Shown here piece by piece: positions 34,893 through 46,044 of a stretch of 64,000 bases of DNA (position 1 is its first letter; the number at the start of each line of letters is the position of its first letter). The notes beneath the pieces were generated by a model. It worked only from the letters and a program-made list of their open reading frames with translations. It had not been told where the DNA came from and did no database searches. Both the position numbers and the translations under genes were made by a program. The DNA is taken from positions 177,416,927 through 177,480,926 of the forward strand of contig CM042691.1 of NCBI GenBank assembly GCA_023614405.1, read 5' to 3'. The DNA comes from Avena insularis (taxonomy: Eukaryota; Streptophyta; Magnoliopsida; Poales; Poaceae).

Positions 34893-37640
34893 CTTTTTTT
34901 ATTTTTGAGCCAAATGACCGGTGTTATGGCCAGAATCACAGCATTGTTTGTGATAATATACCCATATTATGCACTCATGTGCATTTAGGGATGGATAACA
35001 ATATTGCAGGAGAAAGTTTTTCTTTTAGTAGCACGAAAAAGCCATTTTCCATTTTTTTAGCGCAAAAAATAGAGCGTTTTGTCAAGCAACCACCAAATGA
35101 ATAATTCAAAATGATATCATCACATTTTTCAAAAATACTAGACCACCTCACATGGAAAATGTCTCAACCCGGAGAGCTCAAACCTTTCCGTCCACCCCTG
35201 GTGAAAAACAAATGTCCGCTGAATCGGCTGGAAGTGGCTCCAATTTGAACTATAGGTACATGATTTAATGCTCATGATTATTTGCAAAAATCATTTTTAG
35301 ACTCACAATATAATATTTCATAAGAGATCCATCGAAAGTTTTGTGAAGCTCAGCCCCTAGCTAAGAACCTTCACGCCCGTAATTTTGACCATAGTTTGAA
35401 ATGGGCATAAAAAATTCAAAAATGGTCTAAACAATGTAAATTCTTCGTGTGGTGTCATATTATGTGACGTAGTTGCAATGAAAAATACCAAAGTTGGTAA
35501 ATTGCATGTGTCTCAAAAAAACCTTCTCAGAAATGACCTATCATGTCAAAGGTTTCATGACTTTTGGGCCAAACGATCAATGTTATGGCTAGAATCACGA
35601 CATAGTTTGTGATACTGTTCTCATATTGTGCACACATATGTATAATGGGATGGAGAACAATGTTATTGGACAAAATTTTCCTTATCCTCACACAGGAAAA
35701 CCATTTTTCATTTTTCGAGCACAAAAAACGAGCTGTTTTGTGAAGCAACCACCAAATGAAAGTTTCATAATGCTACCATACCATTTTTAAAAAATAATAG
35801 GGCATCTTACATGGACAAATTTCCCAACCAGAATATCTCAAACCTTTCCTTACACCCCTGGCAAAAAAGACAAATTCTTGCCGAATAGGTAGGAAGTGGG
35901 TTCGATTTGAACTATAGATACATGATTTAATGTCCATGATTTTTTTGAAAAAATGATTTTTAGACTCACAATATGGTATTTGTTTAGAGATCCAATGCAA
36001 TTTTAGCAAGGCTCAGCCCCTAGCTAAGAACCTTCATGCCCGCCGTTTTGACCATAGTTTGAAACGGGTATAAAAAATTAAAAAAATGGTCCGATCAATG
36101 AAAATCCTTCACGTGGTGTCTTATTATGTTACATAGTTTCAATCAAAAATACTAAACTTGGTAAATTGCATATGTTTTGAAAAAACCTTCTCAGAAATGA
36201 CCTATCGTCTCTGAGGTTTCATGGCTTTTGGGCCAAACGACCAATGTTATGGCTAGAATCGCGACATAGTTTGTGATACTGTTCTCATATTATGTAAAAA
36301 TTATGTATAATGGGATGATGAACATTGTTATAGGAGGAAGTTTTCCTTTTCGTCGCACAGAAAAACCATTTTCTATTTTCCGAGCGCCAAAAACAGGCAG
36401 TTTTGTGAAGCAACCACCAAATGAAAGTTTCAAAATGGTACCAACCCAGTTTTTAAAAATAATAGGCCACGTTACATGGACAACCTTCTCAGAAATGACC
36501 TATCATGTGTGAGGTTTCATGACTTTTGGGCCAAACGACCAATATTATGGCTAGAATCGCGACATAGTTTGTGATAATATTCTCATATTGTGCACACATA
36601 TGTATAATGGGATGGCGAACAATGTTACAGGAGGAAGTTTTCCTTTTCGTCGCACGAAAAAACCATTTTCCATTTTCCGAGCGCTAAAAACGGGTCGTTT
36701 TGTGAAGCAACCACTAAATGAAAGTTTCAAAATGCTATCATCCCATTTTTCAAAAATAATAGGCCACCTTACATGGACAAATGTATCAACCGGGATATCT
36801 TAAACCTTTCCGTCCACCCCTAGCGAAAAAGATAAATTCCTGCCAAATCGATAAGAATTGGGTCCGATTTGAACTACAGGTAAATGATTTAATGCCTATG
36901 ATTTTTTGTAAAAATCATTTTTAGACTCACAATTTGATGTTTTATGAGGGATCCATCGAAAGTTTAACGAGGCTCAGCCCCTTGCTAAAAACTTTCAAGC
37001 CCACTGTTTTGACCATAGTTTGAAACGGACATAATAAATTAAAAAAGGTCTGAACAATGTAAATCCTTCGCGTGACTTCATATTATGTGACATAGTTTTA
37101 AGTAAAAATACCAAACTTGGAATAAATATTGTATCTCGGAAAAACCTTCTCAGAAATGAGCTATCATGTTCGATTTTTTATGGCTTTCAGGCCAAACGCC
37201 CAATGTTATGGCTAGAATTGTGATATAATTTGTTCAAATGACCCTATATTATGCGCATATGCATATTGGGATGGAGAAAAATATTGCAGGAGGAAGTTTT
37301 CCCTTTTGTCGCACAGAAAAGCCATTTTGCATTTTCCGAGCTCAAAAAACAGGGTGTTTTATGAAGCAACCACCAAATGGCTAATTTAAAATGCTATTAC
37401 CCGATTTTTAAAAAATACTAAACCACCTTACATGGATAATGTCCAAACCAAGGTATCTCAAACCTTTCCATCCATCCCTGGTAAAAAAGATAAATTTCTA
37501 CCAAATCGGTAGAAAGTGGGTCCGATTTGAACTATAGGTATATTACCTGATTCTCATGATTTTTTGAAAAAATCATTTCTAGACTCACAACATGCTATTT
37601 TATCAAAGATCCACCAAATTTTTTGAAAGACTCAACTTAT
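34893..37640 (+). repeat. CACTA-2 tandem array, ~660-bp unit
   Basis: The same unit as in CACTA-1 (11390-14178). The landmark catagtttgaaa recurs near 35390, 36052 and 37013. The 960-bp gap between the last two is one unit plus a ~300-bp partial duplication (about 36481-36780). Each unit keeps the AT-rich palindrome (near 35275, 35937, 36898 and 37555). Divergence between units is greater here than in CACTA-1 by eye. Confidence 0.9.
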
Positions 37641-38762
37641 AGGCGGGGACGCGATTTATGATCGCAATTTTAAAATACATAAGAAAATGAAAATCAATAA
37701 GAAAAGGAAAACCTTTATATTGTGCCAAAATGTACCATCATGAAAGTTATGCATATTGCTGAGATGGACCGAATTAATTTCTGGATCGTCTCATTTCAAG
37801 GTCACACGCAATATTCACGATAAATCTATTTACTTATTATTAATTTAAGAAAAATGAAAAACTCTTTGTATTAAATTTTGGACTCAAACTAAAATAAAGC
37901 CCACATCTCCTTCTGTATCAACTCTCATATGGCCTTTGGGTCGTTGGCCCAACTAGTGCAGCAAAACTAAAAGCGAAATGGTAGGAAAATATGATTGACA
38001 CGATCCATTAAATCCCAAGCCCAACAAAGGATTAATGGCTATATAGATTAAGCTCAAACCTTTTACACGAAGCTCTCGTTGACCTAGTGGGTTGGGTCTG
38101 TCTGTTTGTGTGGCAGGTCGCTTGTTCGATACACGGGCGAGATTTCTTTTTGCAAAAATATCTCCACAAGGTAGCTTCTGCTAAGCAGGTCCCGCATGTC
38201 AGTTCCTTGGGGTCCGGCTGCCTGTCAATTTCATGGTAGATTTTAACGGAGCCAACTAAGGAGCTATTGACACGGGTCCGGCTGCCTGTCAATTTCATGG
38301 TAGGTTTTAACGGAGCCAACTAAGGAGCTATTGACATGTGGATGCCACACTTACTAAAAAATTGACACATAGACACTACACGTAGACAAAATTGCTGCAG
38401 CCTACTAAACAGCTATTGACATGCTGATGCTACACTTAGTAAAAAAAGACACATAGAGATGACACGTAGGCGAAATTATTGACGTGGTCGACTAGTTATT
38501 TTAACTTATCCTAATTTAGACATCATGAAAATTTTAAATCGTCGTAGTGAGCTTTAAATAACGTCATAGGTTATATCTGTCAGGTTATGATGATTTTACA
38601 TAATAGAACCGTGACTTTTTTTAGCAAAATCGTCATGATTTTTCATGGATTTGATCCTATGGAATGGCTTACGATGATCTGGTGTGAAATTGTCATAACT
38701 TTATGACGATTTTATATACGATCACTATCAAAAGATCATAGTTTGCCACATTTCTTGTAGTG
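37641..38762. other. CACTA-2 right sub-terminal region with a tRNA-like stretch
   Basis: AT-rich sequence, then at 38082-38136 a tRNA-like stretch (box A-like CCTAGTGGGTTGGG; box B-like TTGTTCGATACACGG) placed about 0.6 kb from the end, as in CACTA-1. It is followed by the 64-bp duplication at 38211-38338, short repeated attgacac/gacacgtag words and inverted atgacgattt words, ending with the right TIR. No coding. Confidence 0.6.
38211..38338 (+). repeat. 64-bp tandem duplication in the CACTA-2 sub-terminal region
   Basis: Two adjacent copies starting ggtccggctgcctgtcaatt at 38211 and 38275, differing by about one base. The near identity suggests a recent duplication. Confidence 0.92.
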
Positions 38763-40314
38763 CGCGCCGAGGCTTGGCCGGGTCGCGTGAACCTCGATTG
38801 GTGTTGGCGACGAATTCTGACCTGCCATCAAGACATTGCTTGGTCGAGGAGCATGTGTTGCTGTAACGGAGGTCGCGGGTTTGTGCCACTTTGGCTGCTT
38901 GCGTGGCGTCTGCCACCCGACTCGCCATCGTGGTCATATATTGGGTCTTCCTCTGATTAGTGCTTGGCGACCTAGAGGAGTTCGGTATGCTTTTTAGCAG
39001 GATCTCTTGATCTTTGCGACCAAAGGCCCATACCGACACGCGTTTTTGAAATAATTGATGGCCGTCTCTAGGTGGATGCCTGGCGTTTAACCACAACTCT
39101 TGTCAGCGTTGGACCCAGTGGCGGGTCGACTCGATGGCCCCTATATGCATCGCTCCAAGTCTTCTATTATTTTGGCGTCTGTCTATTCGCCTAGGATGTT
39201 GGACGATACTGCCCTGCTGTTGGTGGATCTGGAGTAGACTTGTCCGACCGAGTCGCACCCTGCGTTTTGTTGCTCGACAACTTTGGCCAACAGTGCTAGC
39301 ACGTACATGATCTGGATCGCACCTTCACCCATGGGGTTTAGGCTGGCGACCGCCGCCTGGCTCGCGATGACGTTGTCCATTGGAGTCAAGTAGAGGGGGA
39401 GGACGTTATCGTCATATTCCCGTGGCGCTACCTCCATGCGCGGCTGGTTTGGAGCTGGCGCGTGGCAGGGTGGAGGTGGAGCTCCATGCACGGTCGACCC
39501 AACTGGTTTGAGGTCTTCATCTCCGGGAGTCGCGTGGTCGCGGGCCTCACGGTCAAACGCTCGTGAAGGATCGTTTTCATCGTTGAAATTTAAGGTCCTG
39601 CTTGGGAAGGAGATTTGGAGTGGCCATTCCACCCGCTGCTGGCGGTAGGCCAAAACTTACTGCGCGTTCTATTATTCTACGCGGGATTTCTCACGCTCGA
39701 TTTTCTCCCTTTCCCCAGCCTCGTTCAGGGCCACACGATGCCACTCGATCTCGTCGACTATCGCAGTTTGGGGGAGGGGGTGGTGAAGGGGTCCACTGGC
39801 GGTTCGCTATCGTTTGCCATGTAGATGGCATGATGGGCGGCGCGGTAGATCTCATATGGGGATTCTGACCCCAAATCGTAGGCAAGGAGCTGGAGTATCG
39901 AGTCGTCCTCGTATTCTCCAGTGTTGGAGACCTTCGTGATGGAGCTAGCCTTCGCCGCGAGGACCGTGGATTCCAAGGCCGGTGTTGGTGTTGCTGAATC
40001 GCGTCATCGCCGAGGGTGGAGTTTCTCTAGGTCGAGCCATCTTCCTCTGAGTCACACTTGGATGCATGGAGGGTGGTCAATTGGATTTGCTCTTTTGAGA
40101 GCATATCGCTAGGAGGCGATTCGACGCCAGTGGCGGATCTGGCGGGGTCCGCAGGATCGACGACATCAGTGAAGCATATGAAAAGTGGGTGGAGCCGGTA
40201 CAGATGGCCGAGCGGCTTTTGCTGGTGGCGATCATGCGTCCAGCGAGAGAGGATTAGCGAGTCGAAGTGAAGGGTCTCGCAGCAGATCTAAGGCTTGACT
40301 CACCAAGCCTCACT
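38763..40314 (-). pseudogene. Tat-type gag, N-terminal and central part
   Basis: Decayed gag on the minus strand. The frame 39976-39758 carries YEDDSILQLLAYDLGSESPYEIYRAAHHAIY, a conserved Tat-type gag motif. 39653-39183 and 39096-38763 hold the central part in different frames, so at least one frameshift and several stops separate them. The gag frame reaches 38763 and continues at 22871 beyond CACTA-2. The leader lies between 40314 and about 40100. Plus-strand frames here (39436-40270) are shadows. Confidence 0.8.
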
Positions 40315-40324
40315 GTGGGCGCCA
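40315..40324 (-). other. Primer-binding site of the Tat-type element
   Basis: TGGCGCCCAC on the minus strand, one base inside the LTR end at 40326. This is a PBS form found in Tat-type grass Gypsy elements. Confidence 0.8.
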
Positions 40325-40325
40325 C

Positions 40326-40824
40326 TGTCGTGGGAATGGCCACGATAGTCGCTACTAGGGGTAGCGATTAATTCGAAGGAGGGAACGAGCAAGTTGCCAT
40401 CCGCGGGATCGAGATTGGGCAAGACACGAGGTTTACCCAGGTTCAGCCCCCCGGAGGGTAAAGACCTACTTCCTGCTTGTCTGTATTGATGGAGAATGAG
40501 ATTACAGGGGGGAGTGCACTCAGTGTTCGGGCGGAGAGTGACTCGGATGGGGTGTCTACTTCAACATGAGTACAAAGATAACCCTATGGAGGCTTATATA
40601 GGGGTACCTTGCCAGGGTTTTATAGGATCTCAACCAAATCAGTGATGGTTTCAGGAGTTTGACCTAATCCAACTGGGCCTAGCTACTGTCTTAGTCCTTC
40701 GCATCTAGTCTCCATTATTATTTGAAGCCTTCTTTCTATTCGCCTTCATTGCTGGCCCAGTTGACATTGTCCCAGGCCAGTCGCTTCCTGCCTCCGTGAT
40801 ACCCCGATTGGCATATCCCCATCA
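40326..40824 (-). repeat. 5' LTR of the Tat-type element
   Basis: 499 bp with ends TGATGGGGATATGCC (at 40824, minus) and ...CCATTCCCACGACA (at 40326). The ends are imperfect inverted repeats. A TATA-like CTATATAAGCC lies at 40595-40605 (minus). The element is inserted in plus-strand Athila-type pol, which begins at 40825. Confidence 0.82.
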
Positions 40825-43480
40825 CCTATTATTTTGGGAAGAACATTTCTAAATACCTCAGTAGAAAACATAGGTGTAAGAGACAAACTTTGTCTCTCAA
40901 GTTTGGTGAAGAGAAAATGGATTTGCATTTCTCCGAATTTGACCATAAGCCGGCTATTGAAGAACTAGATGATGATGAGTATGAACGTGAGGAAGAAGGT
41001 AATATTGTTAATTTAGCCTCAGTGATCATTGAGACTCCTAACGATGATTTATCAAGAAGCTTAGTCAATAATAATATCCTCTAGGACATAGAAAAAATAG
41101 AAATGGATGATTATCTGGATTCCACACCCGAGGTGGACGCCGAGATTAATCAACAATATGAAGAACCCATAAGAAAGGGAGATGAGGCTCCTCCCCCTCC
41201 TACTCTCAAAACTTTACCAAAAGAATTAAAATATAGGTTTTTTATGAGACAAATAGATTTCCTGTTATTATAAGTTCTAAGCTTGTAGAAAAAGAGGAGG
41301 AGAATTTAATGAAGGTTCTTCATATGCATAGAAATCCTCTTGGGTATTCGATGAGTGACTTGAATGGGATCAGTCCTTCGATAGCCACCCATAGAATATT
41401 TATGGAAGAAGGAGCTTAGCCGGTCACAGACTTTCAGCAACGACTCAAACCTCACATGAAAGAGGAGAAAAGAAAATAAATAATACATTTTCTAGATGCA
41501 GGAATCATCTTTCATGTAGAAGAGAGTGAATGGGTAAGTCCTATTCATAGTGTTCCAAAGAAAGGTGGATTCAGTATTGTTGAAAATGAACATAATGAGA
41601 TGATACCTACAAGGAATGTTGTTGGACACATGATGTGCATTGACTATAGAAAACTTAATAAATAAACCAGGAAAGATCACTATCCTTAACCGTTTATAGA
41701 CCAAACATTAGAGAGGCTTTCTATGCATTATCATTTTTGTTACTTAGACGGTTATTTTGGTTTTTCTCAAATTGTTGTTCATCCTGATGATCAACTTAAG
41801 ACTACTTTTATTTGTCCCGATGGTATTTATGCTTATCGCCGTATGCCTTTCGGTCTCTGCAATGATCCTTCTAGTTTCTAGAGATGTATGAATACTATAT
41901 TTGCAGATTATGTTGAAAGTATTATGGAAGTCTTCATGGATGATTTCTATGTTTATGGAACTTCCTTTAATCATTGTCTCCATAATCTTCATAAAATTTT
42001 GCAGAAATGTGAAGATACTAACCTAGTATTGAACTGGATGAAATGTAATTTCATGGTTCAAGAAGGTACAGTTCTTGGTCACAAAATCTCAGGTAAGGGT
42101 AGAGAAGTTGACGAAGAAAAGATTGAAGCTATAGAAAAACTCCCCCTCCTCAGGATGTGAAAGGTATAAGGAGCTTCTCGGGGGAATAACCCCTGGTGGG
42201 GTCATAAGGGGTAAAACATTGCCCAGCTTGGCTTGTGCCGAGTGAAGAATAAATCTGGCAGGGTAGCAATGGCCGGGTAAGGTCATGTACGGCCGACATA
42301 ATAATTATGTCGGCCCGTATAAGACAAGTTTGTTTGCCTTGCAGGAAGCGACGAGCCGAGTCTCACGAGGGAAGGCCGAGTCAGAGAGGACGCGTGGCAG
42401 CTTTCCGAGTGAGGTTCGGGAGGGACCATGGTAAAGCACGATCAAAAGAGAAGGGCGAAGCCGGGTGACACCTAAAGCAAGGGCTGACGTACAAAGTCAC
42501 TATATGACGCAAAAAGAGCTGGAGGCTACGTACGAGAGGACCGTTCGCTGTATAGCTTTGTGGACTGGGTCACGGGCTCAGGGCTAGCCCATGACCCAGC
42601 CCGCATAGTAATGATCAAGATCCAAACAGTAAACCTAGAACCCAAAGGGGTGTAACCTAGCTGGCCAACGCCTATATAAGGAGGGACATATCTAGGGTTT
42701 AGAGGAGGTTGGACGAAGTAGGAAACTAGTGCCCTGAGGATTTGCTAAAATAGCTCAAGGAGCACTTGTAAACTTCTAGTATCAATAAAAATCCTAAGTG
42801 TGGAGAGTTCATCTTATTCTTCGTGCGTGGCTAGACCGTGCACTCCCTCCCTGCTTACCACAAGCGTCCATTCGGCCCCCAACTTAAGTCTACCCATGAC
42901 ATCTGCCATGACACCACCACAACAGAGCTTCCTAGGCCATGCTGGATTTTATAGAAGGTTTATTAAAAACTTTTCAAAAACTGCTCGACCTTTAACTAAT
43001 CTTCTTCAAAAAGGGATTATCTTCAATTTTGATAAAAAAATGTCTAACCTCTTTCAACATATTAAAACGATCTGTCCTTGAAGCTTCCACTATAAAACCA
43101 CCTAATTGGATGAAACCTTCTAAGCTATTTTTTGAGGCTAGTCATGAAGGTATGAGAGCAACTCTTTGCCAGTATGATGGTGATGATCTTAATATCATTC
43201 ATCATGATAGCCGCACCTTAAACAGGACCCAAAAGAATTACCCTATGGTAGAAAAGGAATTTTTACTGTGGTTTTCTCCTATGATAATTATAGATCTTAT
43301 ATCAGTAACTCACAAGTAAGGGTGCATACTGATCGTATTGTCCTAAAAGAAATCCTAGAAAGGGCTAACGTTAAGCCAAGTATGATCCGTTGGACTCTAC
43401 TTCCGCAAGAATTTGATTCTACAAAGAAAAGACGAGATGGAAGAGACCTCCATGGACATTCAAGAAATTGCTCCACCAAA
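40825..43480 (+). pseudogene. Athila-type Gypsy pol remnant: reverse transcriptase and RNase H
   Basis: Starts with the acidic pre-RT segment (40917-41100), then the RT domain at about 41240-42175: VSPIHSVPKKGG, MCIDYRKLNK, CYLDGYFGFSQI, YRRMPFGLCN, the catalytic FMDDF box near 41935-41950, and NWMKCNFMVQEG. After the 749-bp solo LTR the RT end resumes (GHAGFYRRFIKNFSKTARPLTN) and RNase H follows in shifted frames (HHDSRTLNRTQKNYPMVEKEF; NYRSYI...VRVHTDR; IRWTLLPQEFD). Many stops and frameshifts. Integrase is absent: sequence after 43480 is the non-coding 3' part. Not functional. Its 5' part lies beyond the Tat element, outside the window. Confidence 0.88.
42176..42924 (+). mobile_element. 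749-bp solo LTR inside reverse transcriptase
   Basis: Flanked by a perfect 5-bp TSD GAGCT (42171-42175 and 42925-42929), which splits the RT motif KGIRSFLGHAGF. It begins TCTCGGGGGAATAACC (canonical TGT mutated to TCT) and ends ACCACCACAACA. Internally there is a TATA-like CTATATAAGG at 42672-42681 and an AATAAAAA poly-A-like signal at 42783. Superfamily uncertain (5-bp TSD and LTR form only). Confidence 0.85.
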
Positions 43481-44369
43481 ATAAGTGTCCTCCATTTACA
43501 TACCTATGGGAACCACACTGCCAAAAATAAAATTCTCGATCTCTCCTTGTAATGGTTTTGGTGATTTTCTGCAATAAACTTTGTTCAAAGGGAAAAAGAA
43601 AAAGATGATCTAGAAAGGAGAAGGTACTCAATTGAACTCGTCCTCTCTAGATAATATAGGTATATGAAATCTGAAAATACCTTTGTTTTAGACGATTTTC
43701 TATTGTTGATGTTTGCATTTCTGTTTTCCATTTGCTTTGCTAAACTTTCTGTCGGTCTTGCGAGGTTGGTATGGGCAGGCGATACGACCAGATCCGACCA
43801 TACCACTGATCGTTAAGCATACGGTACCCTTGCTTCGTTTTTGGCATTTTGGTATGACTACGCAGTACGGGAACGTCCGCCCATACGGCTGGTTGTCACC
43901 GATAGTGTATCCTTCGCATGTTTTTTATACAGGAACGTCTGCCCATGGTCGGTAAAGTCAGTATGGACAGACAGTACAGGCAAAACCCACCCGTACTGCT
44001 TAGCCATTTGACTGGTTACCACCTTTGGAAGCCGAGTTTACTTGGAAAAGACCCGGTACAGGCACGCCGTTCGGGCGTCCTCCCATACCAGGTGGTCGTT
44101 ACGATTGCGTTTTCTTCCATTTTCGCTTATTTCTTTCCATATTTGTTGGGATTATTTTCTTGGCCGACTTTTTTCCTTCCAGCATGAATTTCTTCTTATT
44201 TCTAACTCTTAATAAGACTCTGTAGAGGTATTCCCCCTCTCATATCAACAGATCTAATCTACATGATGCTCTACCCCATTCAAGGAAAATGTAAGCCTCT
44301 AAACCTCATGGCTCCTTCATAGGATAACTTCTAGACTTCCTCCATTGAAGCCGATGAACATGAATCTAA
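43481..44369 (+). other. Non-coding 3' part of the Athila-type pol element
   Basis: AT-rich, then a GC-richer 43740-44110 with short inverted repeats (for example TGGTATGG at 43767-43774 and CCATACCA at 43798-43805). No integrase or env-like frame. There is no clear polypurine tract before the LTR at 44370, unlike the PPT-like purine-rich stretch at 50505-50538. Confidence 0.6.
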
Positions 44370-45842
44370 TGGCTGTGAAATACCACCTCTTTTAGCCATA
44401 TAAAATGTGTCATTTATCTCTCATATCATGTTTCTTCTAGCTACAGCTATGCCATATATGCATGACTTCTAGTTCTCATTCATTTTCATATGAGCTTTCC
44501 AAATTTAGTAGTTTAGGTAGAATTTTATCACTTTTCTTGTCTATGACATGTGTGTAGGTGTTGATGATGATTATAGATAAAACAAAGGCAAAAGGAACCA
44601 AGAGAGCATAGTATGGAGGAGCTACAGGGACTAGACTTAGCCATTTGAGAGGTTGAAAAAGTGAATTTTTCCAACTTATCAAAATAAATATCCAAGATAG
44701 TGGTGTTGTATCCCTCGACGAGAGGAATCCAACGAGCGCAAGAACACCCAAAACGGAGTTCGTATGAAGAAATGGCGACCAAAATACGAAAGGTTACAGA
44801 AGGTTTGACGATCAACTATACGGCGGGAGCAATAATTCCGGCCGTATAGTTGCCAAAAAGGTCGCAATCGACGGGATTTCACTCCAAAAAATCTCCAGAA
44901 CCTTTCCAAAGTCATATGACAGTATTGGGGGAACCCTAGGTCACCCCCAAGGCCTATATAAAGAGGGGAGTAGCCAAGAGAGAGACACAACACCATAGCC
45001 CTCTAGGGGCGGAGCTCTGCCGCCACCATCACCCATCCAATATCCATAGCGGCGGAGATCTGCATCAACCACACCTACAAGATCTAGATCTCCCTCAACA
45101 CCATCACCATCAAGGCATCCAAGCAAGAAGAAGAGGAGGAGAAGGAAGACATCACCACCACCACGCATCGATATCCATCTCCATCATCATCTCCATCTCC
45201 CTCTCTCTCTTGTGTTTAGTTACACGGTTGTGACATCATTATATATTTATATGGTTTGTCGTTCATCCATGTCTGAGTGATTAATTCAATTATGGGTTGA
45301 GGTATGATCTAGTGTGCTAAGTTAGAATTTATTGTGATCTAAGATGAGTTTATGTGATCCTTTGGTCTGGAAGTACCTTTTTCCTTGCGGTGACGCGTGA
45401 GAATCATGCATAGTGAACACAAAGTGATAGCCTGGTAATCGATTGGGGAACGTTTATTTGTCTAAGTAATCTCTTATAGATCATACATATATTTGCCCAT
45501 CTAGTACTAGTTTGACCGAAGCCTAGAAGCCCTCTCTAATTCCATTCAATCATACAAATACAATCTCTTTAATTCAGTTCATATTCTTGGTTCCTTTTCG
45601 TCTTAGTTTATTTTGTTCTTGTTAAAAGTTCTTTGTTATTAGATACTTTAAACCTCTCTCAATTATTGTTGTTCTAGTAACTTATAGAATAGACTATTTC
45701 TAAACCACGGTCTGGGTGCGAAACGTGGCCGCATTGACAACATGGCTATGGGTTCGTGTTGTTTCCATTCGTCGATCTCCCATCGAGACAAACTCTTAAA
45801 TATTTGCTGCTACAGGTAATGTAATAACCCTATTGTTGGTGC
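44370..45842 (+). repeat. Left LTR of the gag-only Gypsy element
   Basis: About 1473 bp, starting TGGCTGTGAAATACCACC; the right end is placed at ...TTGTTGGTGCA, but it could extend to 45858 (...AAGTCATCA). It contains the stem-loop AACTATACGG (44814-44823)/CCGTATAGTT (44842-44851) and TATATAAA at 44955-44962. Confidence 0.75.
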
Positions 45843-45861
45843 AGGAATCAAGTCATCAAAT

Positions 45862-45876
45862 TGGTGCCGTTGCCAG
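45862..45876 (+). other. Primer-binding site, Athila type (mutated)
   Basis: TGGTGCCGTTGCCAG, close to the usual TGGCGCCGTTGCCGG with C-to-T and G-to-A changes. It fixes the plus orientation of the element. Confidence 0.75.
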
Positions 45877-46044
45877 GAGATAAGCGTTCGGTTATTACCT
45901 TCCTACTCGCACATAGTTTATTTCCGTTTGTTGCTATTTATCTTACTGCTTTTAATTATTTGAAAAGAACAAAAAAATAGTTTACCTTTTGTCAGTAGTC
46001 TTGTTATTTATTTTAGTTATAGGAAATTCAAAAACATAGGATCT

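Larger units (their letters stand above)
22872..38762. mobile_element. CACTA-2, non-autonomous CACTA DNA transposon
   Basis: 15.9 kb bounded by CACTATAAGGAATCTGGC (left) and, inverted, CACTACAAGAAATGTGGC (right), with a perfect 3-bp TSD CGC at 22869-22871 and 38763-38765. Sub-terminal ATGACGATTTT words face inward from both ends. It holds minus-strand exon-like pieces (23627-23743, 32168-32271, 33882-34217), a candidate Helitron, the ~660-bp array (34893-37640) also found in CACTA-1, and a tRNA-like stretch near the right end. No TNP2-type transposase is visible. The same architecture as CACTA-1 marks them as relatives, while TIR and sub-terminal words differ enough that they may respond to different transposases. 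Confidence 0.88.
3914..40824 (-). mobile_element. Tat-type Ty3/Gypsy element, split by nested insertions
   Basis: The visible pieces are 38763-40824 (LTR, PBS, gag N-part), 22711-22871 (gag zinc-knuckle region), 8491-8572 (gag/protease linker) and 3914-4506 (protease). The pieces join at the TSDs of the inserted elements with the minus-strand frame preserved across all three junctions. The rest of pol and the 3' LTR lie left of the window behind the Copia-type insertion. The coding sequence is decayed by stops and frameshifts. The PBS and the gag text (an acidic stretch, then a YEIYRAA motif) fit the Tat lineage rather than Athila. A right-hand TSD cannot be checked because the other end is absent. 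Confidence 0.85.

Noticed and set aside
43481..44369. Integrase or env-like gene after RNase H
   Set aside because: No HHCC or DDE motif and no long frame; the sequence is non-coding 3' part.
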